Of a stretch of DNA of 33,218 nt, positions 24,135 to 31,004 are shown one piece after another. The notes beneath the pieces were generated by a model, which saw only the letters and a list, made by a program, of their open reading frames with translations, searched no databases and had not been told where the DNA came from. The stretch is from Clostridiales bacterium. GTDB lineage: Bacteria > Bacillota > Clostridia > Christensenellales > Borkfalkiaceae. Where the stretch lies: NCBI GenBank assembly GCA_022508245.1, contig JAFLVO010000011.1, forward strand, positions 1 through 33,218. Reading direction: 5' to 3'. The position numbers were made by a program, and so were the translations under genes. The number at the start of each line of letters is the position of its first letter. Positions within the stretch are counted from its first letter, which is position 1.

Positions 24135-24706
24135 TAAACGGTCATAATCTCCTTTTCTTTCTGGGACATTAAGTTATCAATCGAAGTCATTGTATCGGTT
24201 ACGTACTTTTCAACGTCCTTTTCGCACTGGGCGTGTTCGTCCTCTGAAATTATTTTATCCGTTTTAAGCTTTTTAAGTCCGTCCATAGCGTCGCGGCGGA
24301 TATTTCTTGCCGCAACCTTGGAATCCTCGCCCGTCTTGCGCACCTGCTTGCACAGCTCCTTTCTGCGCTCCTCGGTAAGCTGAGGGAATACAAGGCGGAT
24401 AACCTTGCCGTCATTGGTGGGGTTAATGCCTAAGTTGGAAACCTGCAACGCTTTTTCAATAGTTTTCAAAAGGGAAGAATCCCAAGGCGAAATTACAAGG
24501 CATCTGCCCTCCTGAACGGAGATATTCGAAGTCTGCGGAATAGGGGTGGGTACGCCGTAGTAGTCCACCATAACTTTATCAAGGATATGAGGATTAGCTC
24601 TGCCCGCGCGGACTGCCGCATACTCTTCCTTGAGCACGCTTACCGTTTTTGAAAGCTTGTCGTCGAGAGTTAGAATTATTTCTTCAACCTGTTCGTTATC
24701 AATCAT
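24134..24706 (-). CDS. frr: Ribosome recycling factor
   Basis: Splits the post-termination ribosome together with EF-G. The 190-residue protein (usual about 185) shows the family features VRAGRANPHILDKVMVDYYG, the VSPWD-like VISPWDSSLLKTIEKAL segment and RNIRRDAMDGLKKL. A GAGGT site precedes the ATG. It lies 197 bp after pyrH with its own possible promoter, unlike the tight pyrH-frr spacing usual in other bacteria. Confidence 0.97.
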   Translation of the reverse strand: MIDNEQVEEIILTLDDKLSKTVSVLKEEYAAVRAGRANPHILDKVMVDYYGVPTPIPQTSNISVQEGRCLVISPWDSSLLKTIEKALQVSNLGINPTNDGKVIRLVFPQLTEERRKELCKQVRKTGEDSKVAARNIRRDAMDGLKKLKTDKIISEDEHAQCEKDVEKYVTDTMTSIDNLMSQKEKEIMTV

Positions 24707-24734
24707 AATTTACCTCTTTTAATTTAGTTCTTGT

Positions 24735-24762
24735 ATTATAAACTGCGCAATAGTTTGTCGAA
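24735..24762 (-). promoter_or_regulatory. Possible promoter of frr
   Basis: Minus-strand TTCGAC (24757-24762), a 16-bp spacer and TATAAT (24735-24740) in the pyrH-frr gap. The -35 box is weak. Confidence 0.45.
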
Positions 24763-24903
24763 CTCCGCTTTTCTCGGGTCATTTACCATCAAGTAAACTC
24801 CCCTCAAAAATGCTCGTTTTCCTGCTCTTGCTTGTTTCTAATCCAAGGGAAGTACAAGGGGACACAAGGGAAAGTACGAGGAACCCCGAGGGAGTGAAAG
24901 AAT

Positions 24904-25614
24904 TTAATTATTGTCTATAATGGTACCGGATATATCGCCGAATACGGCGCGGATAATAGAGTCCTTTGCGTCAAGTCCGAAGGCGAGGACGGGGATATTA
25001 TTTTCCATGCACATTGTAGCGGCGGTTGTATCCATTGCCTTTATGCCGTTCTTGATAATATCCAAATATTTAATATGCGTGTATTTTTTTGCGTTGGGGT
25101 TAAGCTTGGGGTCGCTGTCGTAGATGCCGTCAACGTTTTTCGCCATCAGAACAACGTCTGCCTGAATTTCGCAGGCGCGCAGGGCAGCGGCCGTGTCGGT
25201 GGAAAAATAGGGGTTGCCCGTACCGCAAGCCATAATCACTACCCTGCCCTTTTCAAAGTGGCGGAGGGTCTTTCTTAAAATATAGGGCTCGGCAACCGAG
25301 GTCATAATAAGCGCCGTCTGAACGCGTGTGGGTATGCCGCGCTGTTCGAGCGCGTCCATCATTGCAAGCGAGTTCATAACGGTGGCAAGCATTCCCATAT
25401 GATCGGCAGTCGTTCTGTCCATCTGCTTGCCTTGACGTCCCCGCCAGAAATTTCCGCCGCCGATTACAAGCCCTACCTGAACGCCCATTTCGTGAATTTT
25501 GTAAATCTGCTCGACTACGCCCGATACGACGTTTTCGTCAAGCCCGTGGCCGCTTTCGCCCGCAAGAGCTTCACCGGAAAGTTTTATAAGAACTCTTTTG
25601 TATTTGGGTTTCAT
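24904..25614 (-). CDS. pyrH: UMP kinase
   Basis: Hexameric bacterial UMP kinase (amino acid kinase fold), converting UMP to UDP for nucleotide and cell-wall precursor synthesis. The 236-residue protein begins MKPKYKRVLIKLSGEALAGE, with GGGNFWRGR and the DHMGMLATVMNSLAM and GTGNPYFSTDTAAALRA segments that mark PyrH. A GGAG site precedes the ATG. First gene of the minus-strand block; normally it follows tsf on the same strand. Confidence 0.97.
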   Translation of the reverse strand: MKPKYKRVLIKLSGEALAGESGHGLDENVVSGVVEQIYKIHEMGVQVGLVIGGGNFWRGRQGKQMDRTTADHMGMLATVMNSLAMMDALEQRGIPTRVQTALIMTSVAEPYILRKTLRHFEKGRVVIMACGTGNPYFSTDTAAALRACEIQADVVLMAKNVDGIYDSDPKLNPNAKKYTHIKYLDIIKNGIKAMDTTAATMCMENNIPVLAFGLDAKDSIIRAVFGDISGTIIDNN

Positions 25615-25642
25615 ATAATCTCCGTATATAAACTTCTATATG

Positions 25643-25671
25643 ATTATATCAAACAAAAAGCTAAATTGCAA
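25643..25671 (-). promoter_or_regulatory. Promoter of pyrH block
   Basis: Minus-strand -35 TTGCAA (25666-25671), a 17-bp spacer and perfect -10 TATAAT (25643-25648), leaving a leader of about 22 nt. Confidence 0.8.
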
Positions 25672-25685
25672 CATAAAAAAAGCCT

Positions 25686-25922
25686 GTTCACAAAAATAGT
25701 CGGTGCAGAATAGAGGCATATTTTTGTGAACTTTTTAAATATTTTATGGCGCAAGGAGGGTTTCCCTCCGCCGGCGCACCCAATTTGCGCATACTTGCGC
25801 CTGAGTGGAGGGGAATTTACGCGATTTAATAATTGTTTGCACTTAATAATCGCGTAAAGGGGAACTTAGTTCCCCAAATCACGAAAAATTCAATTCGCAG
25901 AATAGAATTAAATTTTTGTGAA
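25686..25922 (-). repeat. Structured intergenic repeat, copy 2
   Basis: Full-length copy of the element, read on the minus strand. H1 25879-25922 has loop GCAGAATA (25897-25904). H2 is GGGGAAC/GTTCCCC (25859-25875), H3 TTTACGCGATT/AATCGCGTAAA (25816-25826, 25848-25858), H4 GCGCA/TGCGC (25787-25800) and H5 GGAGGG/CCCTCC within an outer GGCGC/GCGCC stem (about 25748-25777). A second H1-like hairpin, 25686-25731, has the same loop at 25705-25712 and an outer stem GTTCACAAAAATA / TATTTTTGTGAAC. It lies between the pyrH promoter and the terminator of the small RNA gene. Confidence 0.87.
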
Positions 25923-25925
25923 TAT

Positions 25926-25953
25926 AAACAAAACCCCGCGCAACCGCACGGGG
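25926..25953 (-). terminator. Terminator of the structured small RNA
   Basis: Minus-strand 8-bp stem CCCCGTGC / GCGCGGGG (one T-G pair) with GGTT loop, then TTTTGTTT. Confidence 0.85.
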
Positions 25954-26316
25954 TAATATATTATGTATTTAGTTGTGGTTTCGAGGTCGCCTCCTCACGG
26001 TGCTTTAAAAGGCACATCGGTTCAAAAACCACTCGGCAATCTGCCGCAAACTTATAACCGTGTTTGGAATTAAACCTCATCTGTAAACTTGTACATTGGA
26101 GTTTACCATCCTTTATCTTTAATCGTGTAGGTGTAAAGATTTCCCATTGGACTTTACCTCCTCAACACATTAAATTTTTTCCCTTATCAGATAGAGTCGG
26201 CTAAATTCAACTCAAATAAATTAAACCTTGACCCGCTCTCGCGGCTACGTATCCTTCATTGGAACACCTCAATAATGTTGCGCGCTAACATTTTTTGAAA
26301 GTTTCTTTCTTTTTGT
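25934..26316 (-). ncRNA. Structured small RNA with three hairpin/micro-ORF units, class unknown
   Basis: An independent transcription unit of about 385 nt with consensus promoter and terminator. The 5' part contains three related hairpins in which TCCAATG follows the left stem arm: GTGT/ATAC (loop at 26257-26263), GTAAAG/CTTTAC (26145-26151) and GTAAAC/GTTTAC (26094-26100). Each ATG opens a tiny frame behind a purine-rich site: MKDT (26245-26259), MGNLYTYTIKDKGW (26103-26147) and MYKFTDEV (26070-26096). Between them are CCGC-GAGA-GCGG and other stems. The 3' part has CGGCA-GAT-TGCCG and a three-way junction closed by GTGGTTT/AAACCAC. I do not recognise it as tmRNA, RNase P RNA, 6S or SRP RNA. 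It may be a regulatory RNA, a sponge for an RNA-binding protein, or a micro-peptide message. Confidence 0.72.
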
Positions 26317-26322
26317 ACTTTC

Positions 26323-26350
26323 ATTATAACATCAAAATCTCGCTTGTCAA
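26323..26350 (-). promoter_or_regulatory. Promoter of the structured small RNA
   Basis: Minus-strand consensus TTGACA (26345-26350), a 16-bp spacer and TATAAT (26323-26328); predicted start near 26316. Confidence 0.87.
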
Positions 26351-26412
26351 TAGGTTTTTTAAAAATTTTTTCAATTTTTTTAGAAGTGGCAAAATCAACC
26401 TTTTCAAATTGC

Positions 26413-26441
26413 TTAACTTTTAAAGTAATTGATACTATAAT
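26413..26441 (+). promoter_or_regulatory. Promoter of antiporter gene
   Basis: -35 TTAACT (26413-26418), a 17-bp spacer and -10 TATAAT (26436-26441). The leader of about 100 nt includes a GCCCG/CGGGC hairpin near 26510; no known riboswitch is evident. Confidence 0.6.
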
Positions 26442-26551
26442 AGCAGATGTAAATACTTGCCTGTAACGGTATTTAAACGGCGTATTCAAAGGCTGTAAAA
26501 AGTGACGCCGCGCCCGTGCGGGCATGCGCTTATTGAGAGGTATGAATTTGT

Positions 26552-28006
26552 ATGACGCTTCCTTTTGAGGGAAATTCGGCGCTCGGCTTTGTAGCCGTGC
26601 TTGCCATAATATTATTTTCAACTAAATTTTTGGGGCTTGTGTTCAGACATTTCGGTCTGCCGCAGGTTCTCGGATTTATTATTGCAGGTATACTCATTGG
26701 TCCTGCTGTCTTCGGCGAATTTGCGCATGTTTCACTGATTGGCTTTGAAGAAGCGCAGGAGGCAGGCAAATACGGCGCCCTCTTCGTTCTGCCGACGGAC
26801 AACAACGGGTTGAGTATATTTTCCAAGATAGGCGTACTGCTTCTGATGTTTTCAACAGGGCTGGAAACCAACTTAAAGGAATTGAAGAACACTGGACTTA
26901 CCGCCCTGTTGGTGGCGCTTGCCGGCGTTTTTGTGCCCCTTTTGTTCGGATTTTTAATCTCTCTGCCGTTTAGCGAACTCGGATTCGGGTTTGCCTCGCG
27001 CGACAATATTTTCAGAAGCCTGTTCATAGGCGTAATCCTAACTGCCACAAGCGTTGCAATAACCGTTTCGGTTTTGAAGGAGCTCGGGAAAATAAATACC
27101 AAGCTGGGCACCACGATCGTCTCTGCGGCAATTATAGATGACGTCATAGGCATAGTGCTGCTGTCCGTAGTTACCGGTATGGCAAAGTCGGGCGCGGTTG
27201 AAAGCGATAATCCATTCGAGGCGTTTAAAGCTACTCCCTACGGAACCATTATAATGATTGTGTGTTTCTTCATCTTTGCTGTTACGGCGGGCTGGGTGGT
27301 TTCAAAATGCTTTAAATGGATGGATAAACGCTGGCCAACCCATCACCGTATACCAATTTTCTCGCTTGCCGTGTGCTTCGGTTACAGCTGGCTCGCGGAA
27401 CATATTTTCGGCGTTGCGGATATAACGGGCGCATTCCTTGCGGGCGTAGTGCTTTCAACCGACATCCGCGAGAGCAAATACATAGACAGTCAGATAGAGG
27501 TGGACACATATACCGTATTTGCACCCGTGTTCTTTGCAAATATAGGCATTTCAAGCATCTCTTTCGGCGACCTCGACTATAAAATCCTGCTCTTTGCCGT
27601 CCTTGCGGTTGTTTTGGGCATAATAGGCAAAATCGTCGGGTGCGGAGGCGTGTTTAAGGCGTTCGGCTATAATGTGCGCGAAAGCGCGATAGGCGGCACG
27701 GGCATGGCGGCGCGCGGCGAGGTTGCTCTTATCGTAACGGCGGCAGTAACGGATTCGGGATTGAAGTCTGCACAGCTTGACCCCAAGTTTATGTTTATGA
27801 CCGTGCTTTTAATACTCGTTTCGTCAATTCTGACGCCGATACTCTTAAAAGTTTTGTACGGCAAAGAGAAAAAGCCTCCCGAGGAAAGCGGTGGCGGCGG
27901 AACGGAAGAGAGTGCACATACCGTGCTTGCCGAAAGCGCCGCTACGGAGGACAGTCCTGTAACTGAAAACTCTAACGGTGTCGAAAGCCCCACTTCAACT
28001 CAATAA
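26552..28006 (+). CDS. Cation:proton antiporter, CPA2/KefB type
   Basis: Membrane antiporter exchanging a monovalent cation (K+ or Na+) for protons. The 484-residue protein has about 12 membrane helices and typical CPA2 segments: FRHFGLPQVLGFIIAGILIGP near the N-terminus, ILTATSVAITVSVLKELG, AAIIDDVIGIVLLSVV with the paired aspartates of the ion site, and ITGAFLAGVVLS. It ends in a low-complexity Gly/Glu/Ser/Thr tail (about 448-484) and lacks the RCK/TrkA-N nucleotide-binding domain of full KefB/KefC. The ion is not predictable from sequence. Single-gene unit with its own promoter and terminator. Confidence 0.9.
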   Translation: MTLPFEGNSALGFVAVLAIILFSTKFLGLVFRHFGLPQVLGFIIAGILIGPAVFGEFAHVSLIGFEEAQEAGKYGALFVLPTDNNGLSIFSKIGVLLLMFSTGLETNLKELKNTGLTALLVALAGVFVPLLFGFLISLPFSELGFGFASRDNIFRSLFIGVILTATSVAITVSVLKELGKINTKLGTTIVSAAIIDDVIGIVLLSVVTGMAKSGAVESDNPFEAFKATPYGTIIMIVCFFIFAVTAGWVVSKCFKWMDKRWPTHHRIPIFSLAVCFGYSWLAEHIFGVADITGAFLAGVVLSTDIRESKYIDSQIEVDTYTVFAPVFFANIGISSISFGDLDYKILLFAVLAVVLGIIGKIVGCGGVFKAFGYNVRESAIGGTGMAARGEVALIVTAAVTDSGLKSAQLDPKFMFMTVLLILVSSILTPILLKVLYGKEKKPPEESGGGGTEESAHTVLAESAATEDSPVTENSNGVESPTSTQ

Positions 28007-28012
28007 ATATAA

Positions 28013-28041
28013 AAATCGGTTTACTTTGCGTAAACCGATTT
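28013..28041. terminator. Terminator between antiporter and small gene
   Basis: A 12-bp stem AAATCGGTTTAC / GTAAACCGATTT with TTTGC loop and a T-rich tail, between converging genes. Confidence 0.87.
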
Positions 28042-28056
28042 GTATTTTTATGCGTT

Positions 28057-28287
28057 TTATCTGGACATCATCCAATTTTTTACGTCCTCCCGCGCAATGG
28101 GAACCACGTTTTCCACGGGATATTTTGATTGATAACCGCCGTAGGTGTAAATAAAATATCTGCCGTCGCTAGTAATATATAAAGTCTCTTCATAGCCGTA
28201 GGGGTCGCCGGGTACACCGTAGGTGAATTTCTTGTCAATCGTGGAAGAAGCGGTATCATAGATGACGCCGTCAATTTCTTTACACAT
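28057..28287 (-). CDS. Small uncharacterised protein (76 aa)
   Basis: Begins MCKEIDGVIYDTASSTIDKK from the ATG at 28287, which has an excellent AGGAGG site 8 nt upstream; an earlier start at 28320 has none. The protein is tyrosine and glycine rich in its middle (YGVPGDPYGYEETLYITSDG, then YFIYTYGGYQSKYP), predicted as a small beta-sheet protein without membrane helices. I recognise no family. It is alone on the minus strand between a terminator and the divergent ylxM promoter. Confidence 0.75.
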   Translation of the reverse strand: MCKEIDGVIYDTASSTIDKKFTYGVPGDPYGYEETLYITSDGRYFIYTYGGYQSKYPVENVVPIAREDVKNWMMSR

Positions 28288-28450
28288 CAACTCATCCTCC
28301 TGTTGATTTGATTTTAACACTTTGAATTTTTTATGTCAATTTAAAAATTTTTCGACAGTGACCTGACTTTCTTTTGTTAAAAACTAAATTATTCTGTTAA
28401 AAACTATTAAAAAAAGAGCAAATTTATGCAAAACCGTCAAGATAAATTGC

Positions 28451-28479
28451 TTGACAAATGTATTCCGAAAGGGTATAAT
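28451..28479 (+). promoter_or_regulatory. Promoter of ylxM-ffh operon
   Basis: Consensus -35 TTGACA (28451-28456), a 17-bp spacer and -10 TATAAT (28474-28479), about 23 nt from its likely transcript start to ylxM. Confidence 0.88.
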
Positions 28480-28508
28480 TTTTGTAAAGTTAAAGGGCTT
28501 GACAGACT

Positions 28509-28898
28509 ATGAATAAAACCGAGTTTATGAGGCTTTGGGACATATATAGCGGAATTTTGACCGAGACCCAGCGGGAGTTTACCGATTTGTATTTCAATTT
28601 CGATTTAACGGTTTCGGAAATTGCCGCAGAAAAGGGCGTGACCCGTCAAGCCGTTTCTGAGTGTTTGCAAACCTGCAAAAAACAGCTTGAAGACCTTGAA
28701 CAAAAGCTTGGTTTTGCAAAGAATACCGATAAAATTTCGCTCGAAATTTCATTTATGTTGACGGATTTAAACAAGTGGGCGGAAGATTTCAAAACCGCAC
28801 ACCCCGAAATTAAAGAAGACATACAAAAGCTTTTTGAAATTCTCGATAAGGACTATTCGGACGAAGTAAACGAGACTTTAAAAAAACAAGGTAAATAA
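28509..28898 (+). CDS. ylxM: YlxM/p13-like helix-turn-helix protein
   Basis: A 129-residue SRP-associated protein of the UPF0122 family. It has a sigma-factor-like helix-turn-helix (LTVSEIAAEKGVTRQAVSEC, residues about 37-56) preceded by the family pattern LTETQREFTDLYFNFD, and a C-terminal extension of about 45 residues. The family is linked to the SRP GTPase Ffh by constant adjacency and, in streptococci, by binding SRP. Its stop overlaps the ffh start by one base (TAATG), so translation is coupled. Confidence 0.93.
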   Translation: MNKTEFMRLWDIYSGILTETQREFTDLYFNFDLTVSEIAAEKGVTRQAVSECLQTCKKQLEDLEQKLGFAKNTDKISLEISFMLTDLNKWAEDFKTAHPEIKEDIQKLFEILDKDYSDEVNETLKKQGK

Positions 28899-30208
28899 TG
28901 GCACTTTTTGCATCTCTTTCAGAAAGATTAAATCATATATTTTCAAAACTTACAAAGCGCGGCAGACTGACGGAGCTTGAAATTAAAACTGCCATGCGCG
29001 AGGTTCGCGTTGCGCTCCTGGAAGCCGACGTAAATATTCAGGTTGCCAAAAAATTCTGCGCCGACGTCTCCGAAAAGGCGGTAGGGCAGGAGATTATGAA
29101 GAGCCTCAACCCCGCCCAGCAGGTTATAAAAATTGTGAACGAAGAGCTCATCGCGCTGATGGGTTCCTCAAATCAAAAGCTCAATATCGCGCCCAAACCC
29201 CCTACGGTCATAATGATGTGCGGCTTGCAGGGTGCGGGCAAGACGACGCTCTGCGGCAAGCTTGCAATAAATTTAAAAAAGAGCGGCAAGAAGCCCCTTC
29301 TTGTCGGCTGCGATATATACAGACCCGCCGCAATCAACCAGCTCAAAGTGGTGGGCAGAAACGCGGGTGCCGAGGTCTATGAAAAGGGCACGCAGAACCC
29401 CGTAAAAACTGCCAAAGAGGCTGTTGAATACGCCCGCTCGATGGGCTTTGATACTGTAGTCATCGACACGGCGGGCAGACTTGAGATTGACGAGCCTCTT
29501 ATGCGCGAGCTTGAAGAAATTAAGTCGGCAGTCGACGTTTGCGAAATTCTTTTGACCGTGGACAGCATGATGGGTCAGGTAGCGGTCAACGTTGCCAAAA
29601 CCTTCAACGAAAGGCTGGAGGTCACGGGCATAATCTTAACCAAGCTTGACGGCGACACGAGAGGCGGTGCATGCCTTTCAATAAAGGCTGTTACGGGCAA
29701 GCCCATTAAGTTTATCGGCGTGGGCGAAAAGCTGACCGATTTAGAGCCCTTCTATCCCGATAGAATGGCATCGAGAATTCTCGGTATGGGCGACGTCCTG
29801 ACGCTCATAGAAAAGGCGCAGGAGGCAGTCACGGAAGAGCAGGCAAAAGCCATGCAGAAGAAGATGCTTGAAAACACCTTCACGCTTGAGGACTACTTGG
29901 AGCAGTTCGAGAGTATGAAAAAAATGGGCGGTGCGCAGGCATTACTTTCTATGATGCCCGGCATGGGCGGAAAGGTAAAAGCCGACGATATAGACGAAAG
30001 GAAGATAGAAAAGACTAAAGCAATAATTCTTTCGATGACAAAGAGAGAGAGAATAGACCCCTCGATTATAAACTCGTCGAGAAGAAAGAGAATTGCCGCT
30101 GGAAGCGGTACAAGCGTGCAGGAAGTCAACCAGCTTTTAAAGCAGTTTGACCAGACAAAGCAGCTTATGAAACAGTTTAAAAACGGCAGAAGAAGATTGC
30201 CTTTTTAA
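28898..30208 (+). CDS. ffh: Signal recognition particle GTPase Ffh
   Basis: Targets membrane and secreted proteins to the translocon together with 4.5S/6S SRP RNA and FtsY. The 436-residue protein has the N domain (1-90), the G domain with P-loop GLQGAGKTT (109-117), DTAGR and TKLDGD, and a methionine-rich M domain (about 325-436). The M domain ends in the RNA-binding helix-turn-helix (SSRRKRIAAGSGTSVQEVN). The gene is coupled to ylxM and followed by rpsP, the usual Firmicute order. Confidence 0.97.
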   Translation: MALFASLSERLNHIFSKLTKRGRLTELEIKTAMREVRVALLEADVNIQVAKKFCADVSEKAVGQEIMKSLNPAQQVIKIVNEELIALMGSSNQKLNIAPKPPTVIMMCGLQGAGKTTLCGKLAINLKKSGKKPLLVGCDIYRPAAINQLKVVGRNAGAEVYEKGTQNPVKTAKEAVEYARSMGFDTVVIDTAGRLEIDEPLMRELEEIKSAVDVCEILLTVDSMMGQVAVNVAKTFNERLEVTGIILTKLDGDTRGGACLSIKAVTGKPIKFIGVGEKLTDLEPFYPDRMASRILGMGDVLTLIEKAQEAVTEEQAKAMQKKMLENTFTLEDYLEQFESMKKMGGAQALLSMMPGMGGKVKADDIDERKIEKTKAIILSMTKRERIDPSIINSSRRKRIAAGSGTSVQEVNQLLKQFDQTKQLMKQFKNGRRRLPF

Positions 30209-30209
30209 C

Positions 30210-30341
30210 GCAAAAAGTTAAATTACCCCCAATATATGCTTGATTTACCGCATATACAGATAAAAAATTGCGGGCGCAACAAAAAGCGGATTTTTAAAGC
30301 AAAAATTAAATTGACCCCCATATATGCCTTAAATAACGCAT
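30210..30341 (+). repeat. Imperfect 44-bp direct repeat in the rpsP leader region
   Basis: Copies at 30210-30253 and 30299-30341 share GCAAAAA, TTAAATT, CCCC and ATATATGC blocks and end in CGCAT. Each can form a hairpin ATGC/GCAT; the second is extended by CCCC/GGGG pairing (30315-30318 with about 30346-30349). The pair lies in the 181-bp gap between ffh and rpsP, which otherwise holds only AT-rich sequence. Possible role: rpsP operon control by two tandem protein- or ribosome-binding hairpins. Confidence 0.65.
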
Positions 30342-30389
30342 TTTTGGGGTTAAAATATAAGATAATAATTTTTAAGGAGTTTTACTAAA

Positions 30390-30686
30390 ATGGCAGTTAA
30401 AATGAGACTTACAAGAATGGGCGACAAGAAGCATCCCTTCTACCGTGTCGTCGTAACGGATTCGCGCAAGGCGCGCTCGGGAGAGTATATCGATCAGATC
30501 GGTTACGTCGATCCTCTTAAATCGCCTGCGGAAATTCACCTCGACGTGGAGAAGGCCAAGGATTGGCTTTCCAAGGGTGTTCAGCCTACGGAAACGGTTA
30601 AAAGCTATCTTGTAACCGTCGGCGCTATTCAAAAGAGCGACAAGCTTTCCGCTCCCAAGACCAACAACAAAAAGAAGAAGAGCTAA
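30390..30686 (+). CDS. rpsP: 30S ribosomal protein S16
   Basis: Small-subunit protein important for 30S assembly. The 98-residue product starts MAVKMRLTRMGDKKHPFYRV, the diagnostic S16 beginning, with RSGEYIDQIGYVDPL and a lysine-rich tail. A strong AAGGAG site precedes the ATG. It leads the rpsP-khpA-rimM-trmD group. Confidence 0.98.
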   Translation: MAVKMRLTRMGDKKHPFYRVVVTDSRKARSGEYIDQIGYVDPLKSPAEIHLDVEKAKDWLSKGVQPTETVKSYLVTVGAIQKSDKLSAPKTNNKKKKS

Positions 30687-30705
30687 TTTGTAACGGGAAA
30701 TTAAA

Positions 30706-30951
30706 ATGGATAATATTTTAGAACTTATAAAGTACGTCGTGGGCACTTTTGCCGAGAAAAAGGACGAGGTCGAGTACAATGTAGAGGAAAAGGAAAACGC
30801 GTACGAGGTTACCGTTTTGCTTGACCCCAGCGATATGGGAAAGGTCATCGGCAAGCAGGGCAAGATTGCAAAATCACTTCGGACGCTCGTTGCTGCGGCT
30901 ACGCCCAGAACCAGCAAGCGCTATATAATCGAAATAAAAGAAAAAGCGTAA
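30706..30951 (+). CDS. khpA: KH-domain RNA-binding protein KhpA (YlqC)
   Basis: Small RNA chaperone (81 residues) of a single KH domain with the RNA-binding loop G-K-Q-G at 49-52 in MGKVIGKQGKIAKSLRTLV. In other Firmicutes it pairs with KhpB/Jag and affects cell elongation and small-RNA function. The conserved place between rpsP and rimM supports the call. The start lies 19 bp after rpsP. An attenuator-like structure follows the stop. Confidence 0.94.
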   Translation: MDNILELIKYVVGTFAEKKDEVEYNVEEKENAYEVTVLLDPSDMGKVIGKQGKIAKSLRTLVAAATPRTSKRYIIEIKEKA

Positions 30952-30955
30952 CGCG

Positions 30956-30998
30956 GGTTGCGCTGTGCAACCGGGGTGTTTACTCGGTTGCAATTTTT
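30956..30998 (+). terminator. Attenuator-like alternative hairpins between khpA and rimM
   Basis: GGTTGC (30956-30961) can pair with GCAACC (30967-30972). The same middle segment, as GCAACCG (30967-30973), can instead pair with CGGTTGC (30985-30991), which is followed by AATTTTTT and so forms an intrinsic terminator. The two hairpins exclude each other. The T run ends 8-10 nt before the rimM ATG, which has no Shine-Dalgarno. Confidence 0.65.
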
Positions 30999-31004
30999 TA
31001 AAAT

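Noticed and set aside
24736-24789. 17-codon minus-strand frame MVNDPRKAEFDKLLRSL with purine-rich site upstream, in the pyrH-frr gap
   Set aside because: It looks faintly protein-like, but it is very short, no family can be assigned, and a possible frr -10 box overlaps its stop. Kept only as a note; the rest of 24707-24903 shows nothing recognisable.
25934-26316. RNase P class B, tmRNA or SRP RNA identity for the small RNA
   Set aside because: A GGTAAAGTCC segment vaguely recalls RNase P, but the conserved 3' elements are absent; there is no tRNA-like end for tmRNA, and the length and loops do not fit SRP or 6S RNA.
26448-26551. c-di-AMP or other riboswitch before the antiporter gene
   Set aside because: The leader is about 100 nt with one GC hairpin, but I could not find the conserved segments of a known riboswitch.
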